A DNA stretch of 42,721 bases, from positions 1 through 42,721 of the forward strand of contig CAZOAA010000011.1 of the NCBI GenBank assembly GCA_964577715.1, given 5' to 3'. The stretch is from SUP05 sp964577715. Lineage in GTDB: Bacteria; Pseudomonadota; Gammaproteobacteria; PS1; Pseudothioglobaceae. The notes beneath the pieces were generated by a model. That model searched no databases. It saw nothing but the letters and a program-made list of their open reading frames with translations, and was not told the origin of the DNA. The stretch's first letter is position 1. Every line of letters begins with the position of its first letter. This document shows positions 31,600 to 40,500 of this stretch, piece after piece. Made by a program: the position numbers and the translations under genes.

Positions 31600-33141
31600 T
31601 TAAGCTAGTACGGAAGATAACAATGCTTGTGTGTAATTGTTTTTAGGATTAGCAAGAACATCTTGCGTAGCACCACTCTCTAAAGCTTTGCCTTGCTTCA
31701 TTACAATCATATGGTCAGCAAAATAATCAACAATTGAAATATCATGAGTGATAATGATATAGCTCACGCCCTTATCGCGCTGTAAGCGCAATAATAAATC
31801 AAGTATTTGCACCTTGACGGTAGCATCAAGTGCTGAGGTTGGCTCATCACAAATGATCACTTCTGGGTTAACACTAATCGCACGTGCAATCGATAAGCGT
31901 TGCAATTGCCCGCCTGAGAGCTCGTGTGGGTAGCGATGCATAAGTTCAGGATCAAGCTCTACTTCTTGTAGGAGCTCAGCAATATATTGGTGTGTTGCTT
32001 GTACTGGATTAAGCGCCTGTAAACCTTCAAGTAATGTTTGTGAAATGCGCATACGTGGATTAAAACTCGAAGTAACATTTTGAAAGACAATTTGCATCTT
32101 GGAAGCATATGGTTTTCGAGCGTAACTTTTAATCGCCCTGCTATCCATGCTAAGTTCGCCTTCATGCAAATCTAACTGGCGCATAATGGCTTTAGCCAGT
32201 GTTGTTTTACCAGAGCCAGATTCACCAACAATAGCAAGATTTTGCCCTTGTTTAAGGGAAAAATCTATTTGATCGACTGCCTTAACATAGCCCGTAGTTC
32301 TTTTAAATAATCCAGTTTTAATAGGGAAATAAACTTTAATATTTTTTCCATTAAGTAGTATTTCACCTTGCTGCTCAACTCTATTTCCTTTAGGTAATGA
32401 AACTAATAACTCTTTAGAGTATTGCTCTTTAGGATTTTTAAAAAATTCATCTTTATCACGATTTTCAATAATTCTACCCTGATGCATAACACCTACTCGA
32501 TCAGCCATTAGCTTAACCACCGATAAATCATGTGTAATGAGCAATATCGATAATTTGTGATTTTTTCGTAAATTTAGCAACAGCTCTAATACTTGCTTTT
32601 GGGTTGTTACATCAAGTGCTGTTGTGGGCTCATCGGCAATGAGCAGTTTAGCGCCCCCAGCAAGTGCACAAGCAATCATAACACGTTGTTTTTGACCGCC
32701 AGATATTTGATGCGGGTATCTAGTTAACTCAATATCCAAATCAACCTGAGAAAAAAGCTCCAAAATACGAGTTTTACGCTGTTTTTTACTTAAATTAGTG
32801 TGTAAGACCAGTACTTCATTAATCTGCTCGCCAATCGTCATAATTGGATTTAAACTGTTGGTCGGGTCTTGAAAAATAAAAGCAATTTCAGAGCCACGAA
32901 AATTTTGAATATTTTGCAAATGAGTTAAATCAGTATCCTCATAGGTAATTTTCCCGCTCTTTTTAAGGTTTTTTGCCAGTAAATCAACCACGCTTAGTGC
33001 TGTTAAACTCTTTCCAGAGCCCGATTCACCCACTAAAGCAAAGATTTCACCTTTATTAATATCAAAGTTAATATTTTTTACGATTTTTTGCGATTTAGTA
33101 AAAATCGATAGATTTTCAACATTCAATATCTTGTTACTCAT
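31600..33141 (-). CDS. yejF: Peptide ABC transporter ATPase, double (YejF-like)
   Basis: 513 residues carrying two ATPase halves. Half 1: GESGSGKSLTA, ISGGQKQRVMIACAL, LLIADEPTTALD. Half 2: GESGSGKTTLA, LSGGQLQRLSIARAI, VIICDEPTSALD. The fusion of two oligopeptide-type ATPases is typical of YejF, which energises the YejB/YejE channel. Its start overlaps the end of yejE by 8 bases. Confidence 0.9.
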   Translation of the reverse strand: MSNKILNVENLSIFTKSQKIVKNINFDINKGEIFALVGESGSGKSLTALSVVDLLAKNLKKSGKITYEDTDLTHLQNIQNFRGSEIAFIFQDPTNSLNPIMTIGEQINEVLVLHTNLSKKQRKTRILELFSQVDLDIELTRYPHQISGGQKQRVMIACALAGGAKLLIADEPTTALDVTTQKQVLELLLNLRKNHKLSILLITHDLSVVKLMADRVGVMHQGRIIENRDKDEFFKNPKEQYSKELLVSLPKGNRVEQQGEILLNGKNIKVYFPIKTGLFKRTTGYVKAVDQIDFSLKQGQNLAIVGESGSGKTTLAKAIMRQLDLHEGELSMDSRAIKSYARKPYASKMQIVFQNVTSSFNPRMRISQTLLEGLQALNPVQATHQYIAELLQEVELDPELMHRYPHELSGGQLQRLSIARAISVNPEVIICDEPTSALDATVKVQILDLLLRLQRDKGVSYIIITHDISIVDYFADHMIVMKQGKALESGATQDVLANPKNNYTQALLSSVLA

Positions 33142-34450
33142 CTACACCTGCCTTTGGATCAAATACGTGGCGTACACGATCAGCAAATAGATTAGCGCTA
33201 AGCACCAAAATAAACATAAAAATAAAGCTAGAAGCTAGAGGCCACCAAACGACTGGATCGGTGGATAACTCTAGGCGTGCGGCGTTAATCATATTACCCC
33301 AACTCATGGTGGTAGCATCAACTCCCACACCAACATAAGATAATACTGCCTCAATCAGCACCAAGCCTGAAAAATCAAGCACAATGGAAATAAGCACTAA
33401 ATGCATTACATTGGGCATGAGATGATTAAACAAAATTTTGACATTACTCACGCCAAATACTTTGGCTGCTTGAACAAATTCTAACTCTGAGAGTTTGAGT
33501 GTTTCCGCGCGAATTAAGCGACACAGCCCTGTCCATGATGTCATTGCTAAAATAACACAAAGCAAAAGTAACTTAAGGTCTGAACGTTCTAAAGAAGAGG
33601 CATAATCACTGGCATGCTCATCCATATACACTTGCAAAATAAGCACTAAGGCTGCGATAAGTAAAATACCTGGAATAGCACTGATGGTAGTATAGATATA
33701 CTGAATAACATCATCTGTTTTGCCTTTAAAGTACCCTGCCATCAACCCTAAAACAATAGCAGGCGGTAAGGCTAAAAGCGTTGTTAACAAGCCAAATATC
33801 ATGCCAGTACGGATGGATTTAACCGCCTTATAAAAGACATCAATACCCGCCTTATCTGTGCCTAAAATATGGTAATTAGGTATCATCATTATTGTCCAAA
33901 TACTAAAAAATATCAAAACAAATAACGTGATGAATACAACTTTATTGGCTTTATTTTTAAGATTAATTGATAATGCTTGTTTACTGATTAGTATTAATAG
34001 GAAAATAAAAAATACGCTATAAAGCAATGCTTTGGTACTAATTGAAAAAATTTGTGAATAGTTTTCACTAGGTGAATTAATTTGCTGAGAGACTAAATTT
34101 AGATGTACTCTACCTCTAAGTCCATTGTCTAAATACTCTTTTGAAAATTGCTCGTAATTAAGTGGCGTGGAATAGGTTTTTTCCTCAGCTTGTAATGCAG
34201 GCAATAATATTCTATCAAGTGCACTGTAGGTGGTTGTGTCGTTTCCAATTCTAAAATGCAGAGAATCAGTAAGAGCAATAAGAACATAAAAAGCAAAAAT
34301 AATAAACGCTGAAAGCGCTAATGGCTGAGAAAATATTTTTTGCCATTTTTGAAGCAATAAATCGTTTTGGCGTATTTTAACCACAGCATAAACACTAAGT
34401 ACAAATAACAGCCATAATAAAAAATCTGTCCAAAGCCAAACAAATGTCAT
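33134..34450 (-). CDS. yejE: Peptide ABC transporter permease (YejE-like)
   Basis: 438 residues, longer than enteric YejE (about 340), with an additional N-terminal membrane segment and a periplasmic stretch containing LNYEQFSKEYLDNGLRGRVH. The C-terminal half has the binding-protein-dependent permease core with the EAA loop (ELEFVQAAKVFGVSNVKILFNHLMPN; read in two pieces around VFGV). It overlaps yejB by four bases. The substrate-binding gene yejA is absent from the cluster. Confidence 0.88.
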   Translation of the reverse strand: MTFVWLWTDFLLWLLFVLSVYAVVKIRQNDLLLQKWQKIFSQPLALSAFIIFAFYVLIALTDSLHFRIGNDTTTYSALDRILLPALQAEEKTYSTPLNYEQFSKEYLDNGLRGRVHLNLVSQQINSPSENYSQIFSISTKALLYSVFFIFLLILISKQALSINLKNKANKVVFITLFVLIFFSIWTIMMIPNYHILGTDKAGIDVFYKAVKSIRTGMIFGLLTTLLALPPAIVLGLMAGYFKGKTDDVIQYIYTTISAIPGILLIAALVLILQVYMDEHASDYASSLERSDLKLLLLCVILAMTSWTGLCRLIRAETLKLSELEFVQAAKVFGVSNVKILFNHLMPNVMHLVLISIVLDFSGLVLIEAVLSYVGVGVDATTMSWGNMINAARLELSTDPVVWWPLASSFIFMFILVLSANLFADRVRHVFDPKAGVDE

Positions 34451-35424
34451 TTGAATTTCACCCTTGGATCAACCAACGTATAAGAGATATCGGTTAATAA
34501 TAAGCCTACGATATAAAGTACAGAGCCTAAAAATACCATGGCCCGCACAATAGCAAAATCTTGTGCATTAATAGCATCGATAGTATAGCTGCCCAAGCCT
34601 GGAATCGAAAAGAAAGACTCCATGATTAAACTACCCATAAACAGTGATGGAATCACGACCACTACACCCGTTAGTATCGGAATCATGGCATTTCTTAAAA
34701 CATGCTTAAAAAGTACTTGTTGCTCGCTAAGTCCTTTGGCACGAGCAGTATTAACATAAGGCTTGTTAATTTCCTCTAGAAAAATAGAACGATACCAACG
34801 AACACCTGCCCCCAATCCAGCCACAACGCCGATAATAACAGGCAATAAAACAAATCGCCAAGATTCTATACCGCCTTGGTAACCTGAAACTGGAAACCAG
34901 TGCCATAACCCTGCAACAACCTTCTGCCCAATAATAATATAGAACAGTCCAGAAATAGACATAAGTGCTACAGTGAAAATCAGGGCTAGTCGCTCTAATT
35001 TGGAGCCAAGCAGCATAACCATCCACATGGCAAAAACTATGTTGGTAATCAGTGCAATGATAAAAGATGGAATAGCTAGTGCAAGTGATGGCCACATACG
35101 CTCAGCAATGTCTTTGTTGATATTCCTACCTGAGTCAGAATGAGCAAAATCAAGTTGAAACAAAGGAATAGATTTTTGATAAAAAATGGTGTCAGTCAAT
35201 ATTGCCACGCCTGATTGATCAGCGTTAATAAACAAAGGTTTGTTGTAGCCTTTTTCTTCTTTCCAAGTATGAATATCGGCTTGAGTAATATGCTTTGCAC
35301 CCAGTTGAATACGCGCCATATCATCAGGTGTATTCACCATAAAAAACAATAAAAAAGTAATTAAATTAACACCCAATAGAATTGGAATACTGTACAAAAT
35401 TCTTCTAAGTATGTAGGCCCACAT
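34447..35424 (-). CDS. yejB: Peptide ABC transporter permease (YejB-like)
   Basis: 325 residues and six membrane helices. The first residues MWAYILRRILYSIPILLGVN and the EAA loop (TARAKGLSEQQVLFKHVLRN) are typical of DppB/YejB permeases. First gene of yejB-yejE-yejF, transcribed leftward. A hairpin terminator lies just upstream, so a promoter should lie within the last 30 or so bases before the ATG, though none is obvious. Confidence 0.88.
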   Translation of the reverse strand: MWAYILRRILYSIPILLGVNLITFLLFFMVNTPDDMARIQLGAKHITQADIHTWKEEKGYNKPLFINADQSGVAILTDTIFYQKSIPLFQLDFAHSDSGRNINKDIAERMWPSLALAIPSFIIALITNIVFAMWMVMLLGSKLERLALIFTVALMSISGLFYIIIGQKVVAGLWHWFPVSGYQGGIESWRFVLLPVIIGVVAGLGAGVRWYRSIFLEEINKPYVNTARAKGLSEQQVLFKHVLRNAMIPILTGVVVVIPSLFMGSLIMESFFSIPGLGSYTIDAINAQDFAIVRAMVFLGSVLYIVGLLLTDISYTLVDPRVKFK

Positions 35425-35452
35425 TTGTTTTCTTTAATTTAAAGTACTTAAT

Positions 35453-35484
35453 AAAAAAGCCAGCAAAAAGCTGGCTTAATTTTA
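35453..35484 (-). terminator. Terminator behind the secreted NGPW-repeat gene
   Basis: AAAAAAGCCAGC and GCTGGCTTAATTTT form an eight-base stem with an AAAAA loop. On the minus strand it closes the gene at 35508-35963 before yejB. Confidence 0.75.
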
Positions 35485-35507
35485 TATCAGATTATCTAAT
35501 ATGTTGC

Positions 35508-35963
35508 TTATTTAGCAGTTGGCCTAGAAGATTCTGAATTGGTAGAAATAGGACGGTTATAACCGTAGTTGCTCCACGGGCCATTTCTCCAAGAGTTATT
35601 ATTCCAAGGGCCATTATGATTACCCCAAGGAGTATTGCCAAAGTTAGCATTGTTCCAAGGACCTGAATTATAATTATTCCACGGGCCATTATTACTCCAT
35701 GGACCGTTGTTGTTCCAGCCATTATTACCCCAAGGGCCGTCATTGCTGTCAAATTCATCCATAAAATCATCCATTTCTTCACTAAACCAATCAGGTGTAA
35801 ACATTGAATACGGGTTATGGCCAATAATGCCGTTATTTTCATAACCACCCCATGGACCGTTACTCCAAGGGCCGTTATTTCCCCATGGACCATTGTTGCC
35901 ACCCCAGCCTGCTGTTGCATTTAATGCTAAGGACAATAGTGAAACAGTAATAATTTTTTTCAT
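35508..35963 (-). CDS. Secreted NGPW-repeat protein, sulfur-globule-like paralog 1
   Basis: 151 residues. Signal peptide MKKIITVSLLSLALNATA, then GW and a chain of repeated GPWGNN / GPWSNN / GPWNN units. In the middle is the family core: NNGIIGHNPYSMFTPDWFSE followed by EMDDFMDEFD. Almost half of the chain is Asn, Gly and Trp. The start at 35963 has AGAGGAG and a signal peptide; upstream codons to 36011 are not used. It shares the core with two genes on the right. Sulfur-globule envelope proteins have similar size and composition; this is the reason for the label, not a domain match. No Cys. Confidence 0.65.
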   Translation of the reverse strand: MKKIITVSLLSLALNATAGWGGNNGPWGNNGPWSNGPWGGYENNGIIGHNPYSMFTPDWFSEEMDDFMDEFDSNDGPWGNNGWNNNGPWSNNGPWNNYNSGPWNNANFGNTPWGNHNGPWNNNSWRNGPWSNYGYNRPISTNSESSRPTAK

Positions 35964-36028
35964 CTTGCTCTCCTCTAAATAATTAAAAAATGAAATATTA
36001 TTATAAACCAATATTTTTGACCATGTAT

Positions 36029-36060
36029 AAAAAAACCAGCAACAAGTGCTGGTTTTTTTT
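36029..36060 (-). terminator. Terminator behind paralog 2
   Basis: AAAAAAACCAGCA and TGCTGGTTTTTTT with loop ACAAG. The same hairpin and the following AAGCTTAATAATTA recur at 36532-36562, so gene and terminator were duplicated together. Confidence 0.85.
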
Positions 36061-36080
36061 AAGCTTAATAATTATCTAAA

Positions 36081-36410
36081 TTATTTAACTTCAGTCTTTG
36101 CCTGAGTTGGTGCAGCTGCAGGAACAACACCAGGGCCCCATGGAGTATTCATATAGCCTTCAGGTGCGTAACGATAGTTATTGTATGGGCCATAACCATA
36201 ATAATCATCATTCCAACCAGTATCAAACTCATCCATCATGTTATCCATTTCTTCAAAGTACCAACGCGGGTCCCAGAAGTCGTATGGGTTGTAGCCAAAA
36301 ATACCGTTATCATCATAATAGCCATAGCCGTTACCCCAGCCGTTATTATTCCAAAAAGCATTTGAACCTAGTGACAATGCCAACAATGCAATTGCAATTA
36401 TCTTTTTCAT
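36081..36410 (-). CDS. Secreted Asn/Tyr/Trp-rich protein, sulfur-globule-like paralog 2
   Basis: 109 residues. Signal peptide MKKIIAIALLALSLGSNA, mature start FWNNNGWGNGYGYYDD, core GIFGYNPYDFWDPRWYFEEM followed by a DNMMDEFD tail, then a Tyr-rich stretch and a Pro/Ala end (VVPAAAPTQ). No Cys and no catalytic motif. AGGAGAAAAC precedes the ATG. It has its own terminator and a class II FNR-type promoter, which suggests induction when oxygen is low. Confidence 0.7.
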   Translation of the reverse strand: MKKIIAIALLALSLGSNAFWNNNGWGNGYGYYDDNGIFGYNPYDFWDPRWYFEEMDNMMDEFDTGWNDDYYGYGPYNNYRYAPEGYMNTPWGPGVVPAAAPTQAKTEVK

Positions 36411-36460
36411 AGTTTTCTCCTTTTATTATTAAAGTTAACTATTTTGTAATAGTTATAAAT

Positions 36461-36502
36461 ATTATATAACTCTAATATTAAAAAGAATTGATATAGATCA
36501 AT
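36461..36502 (-). promoter_or_regulatory. Class II FNR-type promoter of paralog 2
   Basis: TTGATATAGATCAA at 36489-36502 is a perfect FNR/ANR box (TTGAT-N4-ATCAA). On the minus strand, 22 bases separate it from a perfect -10, TATAAT, at 36466-36461. With the start site six bases past the -10 (about 36454) the box centre falls at -41.5, the class II position. The start codon at 36410 leaves a 44-base leader. No other copy of the perfect box is seen near the paralogs. Confidence 0.8.
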
Positions 36503-36531
36503 TAAGTGATATTTTTTTTGTTGCGGACACA

Positions 36532-36562
36532 AAAAAACCAGCAACAAGTGCTGGTTTTTTTA
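36532..36562 (-). terminator. Terminator behind paralog 3
   Basis: AAAAAAACCAGCA / TGCTGGTTTTTTT around ACAAG, identical in stem and loop to the one at 36029-36060. Confidence 0.85.
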
Positions 36563-36579
36563 AGCTTAATAATTAGAAA

Positions 36580-36948
36580 TTATTTAGCTGGAGCGCTTGG
36601 AGCAGGTGCTGCTGGGGCGTTGTTATTCCAAGGGCCATTATTCCAAGGAGCATTGTTACCCCATGAGTTGTTATTCCAAGGACCGTTTCTGTAATTGTTA
36701 TATGGGTTGTAGCCATAACCATAGTCATTGCTGTTAAACTCGTCGTCAAACTCGTCTACCATGTTACCCATTTCTTCAAAGTACCAACGTGGATCCCAAA
36801 AATCATATGGGTTGTAACCAAACATACCATTATCTTCATAATAACCACCGTTATAGCCGCCCCATGGGCCATTATTGTTGTTCCAAAACGCATTTGCACC
36901 AAGTGCAAACGCTAATAATACTACTGCAAATATCTTTTTCATCTTCAT
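36580..36948 (-). CDS. Secreted Asn/Trp-rich protein, sulfur-globule-like paralog 3
   Basis: 122 residues. Signal peptide MKMKKIFAVVLLAFALGANA, mature start FWNNNNGPWGGYNGGYYED, core GMFGYNPYDFWDPRWYFEEM with GNMVDEFDDEF, then NGPWNNNSWGNN repeats and a Pro/Ala tail. The core is nearly identical to paralog 2, and the end with NGPW repeats looks like paralog 1, so it bridges the two. GGAGAA precedes the ATG; a second ATG two codons on is possible. A TATAAT lies upstream but no perfect FNR box. Confidence 0.68.
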   Translation of the reverse strand: MKMKKIFAVVLLAFALGANAFWNNNNGPWGGYNGGYYEDNGMFGYNPYDFWDPRWYFEEMGNMVDEFDDEFNSNDYGYGYNPYNNYRNGPWNNNSWGNNAPWNNGPWNNNAPAAPAPSAPAK

Positions 36949-37029
36949 TTCTCCATATATTTATTAAAGGAAACTACATTATAACTTATTAATATAGTTC
37001 AATGCAAGTAAATATTAAAAAAATATCTA

Positions 37030-37503
37030 CTAAAACCAACTACCATAAGGACTAGGGAAAGAATTTAGCCGATAATTACTAGAATATGGACTAGGTAATT
37101 GATCCATTTGATAAGAATTTTGATAAGGATTTGGCATTTTATTATCCTGCGTAGTTGGAGTATAACGATCTAAATTAACAAATGATTGCGCTGCCGGCGT
37201 CATAAAATTTGGCATTGGTATTAGATTACTTTCTGCTCGATAAGCCTGGTCAGGTGTTGGCATTTTGCTCATATCAAAACGTTGAGCACCGACATTGTAA
37301 GGACTATTGTTGTATGGATAAGGGTAACCTTTATAGCGCTTATTTCCAAAACGATCGCCATCAAACATCTCTTCCATCCAATACATTGGTGTCCAAACTG
37401 GCCAATCATTATCATCGTAGCCAGGGCCATATTGATTAAAGTCTAAAAATGCATGCACATTAAAACTAATCACAATCAGAGATACTACAAACAATTTTTT
37501 CAT
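37030..37503 (-). CDS. Secreted Tyr/Pro/Asn-rich protein, divergent fourth paralog
   Basis: 157 residues. Signal peptide MKKLFVVSLIVISFNVHA, then FLDFNQYGPGYDDNDWPVW and the core variant TPMYWMEEMFDGDRF, which lines up with DPRWYFEEMDNMMDEF of the neighbours. The rest is a Pro/Tyr/Asn chain with repeats of the form LPSPYSSNY / FPSPYGSWF. The start at 37503 follows AGGGGG; a TTG one codon earlier is not needed. Only 41 bases separate it from metH, read the other way. Confidence 0.65.
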   Translation of the reverse strand: MKKLFVVSLIVISFNVHAFLDFNQYGPGYDDNDWPVWTPMYWMEEMFDGDRFGNKRYKGYPYPYNNSPYNVGAQRFDMSKMPTPDQAYRAESNLIPMPNFMTPAAQSFVNLDRYTPTTQDNKMPNPYQNSYQMDQLPSPYSSNYRLNSFPSPYGSWF

Positions 37504-37544
37504 CAAAACCCCCTATTAAATTAGACTCAATTATAATACCAAAC

Positions 37545-40500
37545 ATGTCGACAAAACAGTTATTACGAACACTTCTTTCCAAGAGGATCTTGGTGCTAGA
37601 TGGTGCCATGGGTACCATGATTCAAAAGCACAAACTAGGTGAAGAAGATTATCGCGGCGAGCGTTTTAAAGATTGGCATATTTTAGTTCAAGGTAATAAC
37701 GACCTTTTGTCTCTTACCCAACCAAAAATCATCGCTGATATTCACCGATCTTATTTGGAAGTTGGCGCAGATATTATTGAAACCAATACGTTTAATGCGA
37801 CGCGCACTTCCATGGCAGATTATGAGATGGAAGAGCTGGCTTATGAAATCAATGTTGAGAGTGCTAGAATTGCACGCGAAGCGGCGGATGAATTTTCAAC
37901 AGATGATAAGCCGCGTTTTGTTGCTGGTGTTATTGGCCCTACTTCTCGTACTTGCTCTCTTTCACCTGATGTAAACGATCCTGGCTTTAGAAACGTCACC
38001 TTTGATGAGTTGGTTGATGTGTATATTCAGTCTACTCGCGGGTTGATTGAAGGTGGCGCAGATACCATTCTGATTGAAACGATTTTTGACACACTCAATG
38101 CCAAAGCAGCTATTTTTGCCGTGCAGCAAGTATTTGAAGATGATGATGTTGAATTACCAATTATGATCTCTGGCACCATTACAGATGCCTCTGGTCGTAC
38201 GCTTTCTGGGCAGATGACTGAAGCCTTTTATAACTCGCTACGTCATGCTAAGCCGATTTCAATTGGCCTTAACTGTGCGCTAGGCCCTGATTTATTGCGT
38301 CAATATGTGGCTGAGATGTCACGCGTGGCTGATACTTATGTGTCTGCTCATCCGAATGCAGGCCTACCAAACGAATTTGGTGAATATGATTTGGGTGCTA
38401 TTACCATGAGTGAACAAGTAGGTGAATGGGCATCTTCTGGTTTGGTGAATATTTTAGGTGGTTGTTGTGGTTCTACGCCTGAACATATTAAAGCCATTGC
38501 CGATGCCATTGATGGCCTAGCGCCAAGACAAATCCCAGATATTGCACCAGAGTGTCGCCTATCAGGCTTAGAGGCTTTCAACATCGGCGAAGAATCATTA
38601 TTTGTTAATGTGGGTGAGCGCGCCAACGTAACGGGTTCTGCCAAATTCAAGCGTTTAATTCTTAATGAGGAATATGAAGAGGCGCTTGATATTTGCCGAG
38701 CGCAAGTAGAAGACGGTGCACAAGTCGTTGATATCAATATGGACGAAGGCATGCTTGATGGTAAGGCAGCAATGGTTCGTTTTATGAATTTGATTGCCTC
38801 AGAGCCAGATATCTCTAAAGTGCCACTGATGGTGGATTCGTCTAAATGGGATATTATTGAAGCTGGTTTAAAGTGCACACAAGGCAAGCCAATTGTTAAC
38901 TCAATCTCACTTAAAGAAGGAAAAGACAACTTTGTTAAGTATGCGCACTTATGCAAGCGCTACGGTGCAGCGATTATTGTGATGGCATTTGATGATGTTG
39001 GCCAAGCTGACACGCAAGAGCGAAAGATTGAAATTTGTACCAATGCTTATAATATCTTAGTGGATGAAGTGGATTTTCCACCAGAAGACATTATCTTTGA
39101 CCCGAATATTTTTGCAGTGGCAACTGGCATTGAAGAGCATAACAACTATGGTGTAGATTTTATTGAAGCCACACGTGAGATTACCCAAAATCTGCCATAT
39201 TCCAAAGTGTCTGGCGGTGTGTCTAATGTGTCGTTTTCTTTTAGGGGTAATAATCCTGTACGTGAAGCTATTCACTCGGTGTTTTTATATCACGCCGTAA
39301 AAGCCGGCATGACCATGGGTATTGTGAATGCGGGCCAGTTGGTGGTGTACGATGACATTGACCCTAAGCTTAAAAAGGCTGTGGAAGATGTAGTGCTGAA
39401 TACTGATGAAGATGCGGGTGAGCGTCTAGTTGATATCGCGCCAAACTTCTCCGGTAGTGGCGAAACAAAAGACAACAAAAAAGATCTTGAATGGCGATCT
39501 TGGGCTGTTGAAAAACGCTTAGAACATTCTTTAGTTAAAGGCATTACCGAATTTATTGACCAAGACACCCAAGAGGCGCTAGACAAACTTGGGCGCCCTA
39601 TTTTTGTGATTGAAGGCCCGCTAATGGACGGTATGAACGTGGTGGGTGATTTGTTTGGCGCTGGCAAGATGTTTTTGCCTCAAGTGGTGAAATCTGCCCG
39701 AGTGATGAAAAAATCAGTGGCATATCTTGATCCTTTCTTAGAAGCTGAAAAACAAGATTGCGATAGCAGTACGCAAGGAAAAATCTTAATGGCGACAGTC
39801 AAGGGTGATGTGCACGATATTGGTAAAAATATTGTTGGCGTTGTACTCTCTTGTAATAACTATGAAATTATTGATTTGGGCGTTATGGTGCCAGCAGAAA
39901 CCATCTTAGAGACTGCGATTAAAGAAAATGTCGATATTATTGGCCTCTCAGGTTTGATTACACCATCGCTTGATGAAATGGTGTTTGTCGCTAAGGAAAT
40001 GACGCGACAAGGCTTTGAGCTACCCTTAATGATTGGCGGTGCAACTACTTCTAAAGCACATACAGCCGTTAAAATTGAGCCAGAATATGACAAAGGTGTA
40101 TTCTATGTACAAGATGCCTCAAAATCAGTAGGTGTTGCCTCTAGCTTATTATCAAATGAACTCAAACCAAAACTCTTAGAAGAAACAAAAGCAGAGTATG
40201 AAAAAGTGCGTGAGCGCCGTGCTAACAAAGGCAAGAGTAAGTTACTTTCACTTGAAAATGCTCGTGCTAACAAACCAAAACTAAGCTTTGATGCAATTAC
40301 AAAGCCTAATCAACTGGGTGTGCAAGTATATAAAGACTATGACTTGGCTGAAATATTTAAATTTATTGACTGGGTGCCATTTTTCCGTACCTGGGAATTA
40401 GCAGGCAAATTCCCAGACATCTTAACCGATGAAGTGGTGGGTGAATCTGCTTCACAATTGTTTGATGACGCTAAAGCAATGTTTCAAAAAGTCATTGATG

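Noticed and set aside
34766..35095. 109-residue frame inside yejB
   Set aside because: Out-of-frame reading within a clear permease gene.
35492..35920. 142-residue frame overlapping paralog 1 on the same strand
   Set aside because: Frame-shifted reading of the NGPW repeats without a signal peptide or ribosome site.
35540..36700. Regularly spaced GGGCCATT/ATTCCAAGG repeats that look like a repeat array or CRISPR
   Set aside because: They are codons of the NNGPW protein repeats in three genes; spacing is irregular and there are no unique spacers.
36963..37005. FNR-like site TTGAACTATATTAA upstream of paralog 3
   Set aside because: Only part of the consensus matches and it lies 5 bases from the -10, which is the wrong position for activation.
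38348..38956. 202-residue open frame antisense to metH
   Set aside because: Metal-site and folate motifs on the other strand show that metH is the gene; the antisense protein has Ser/Ile/Pro-rich shadow composition.
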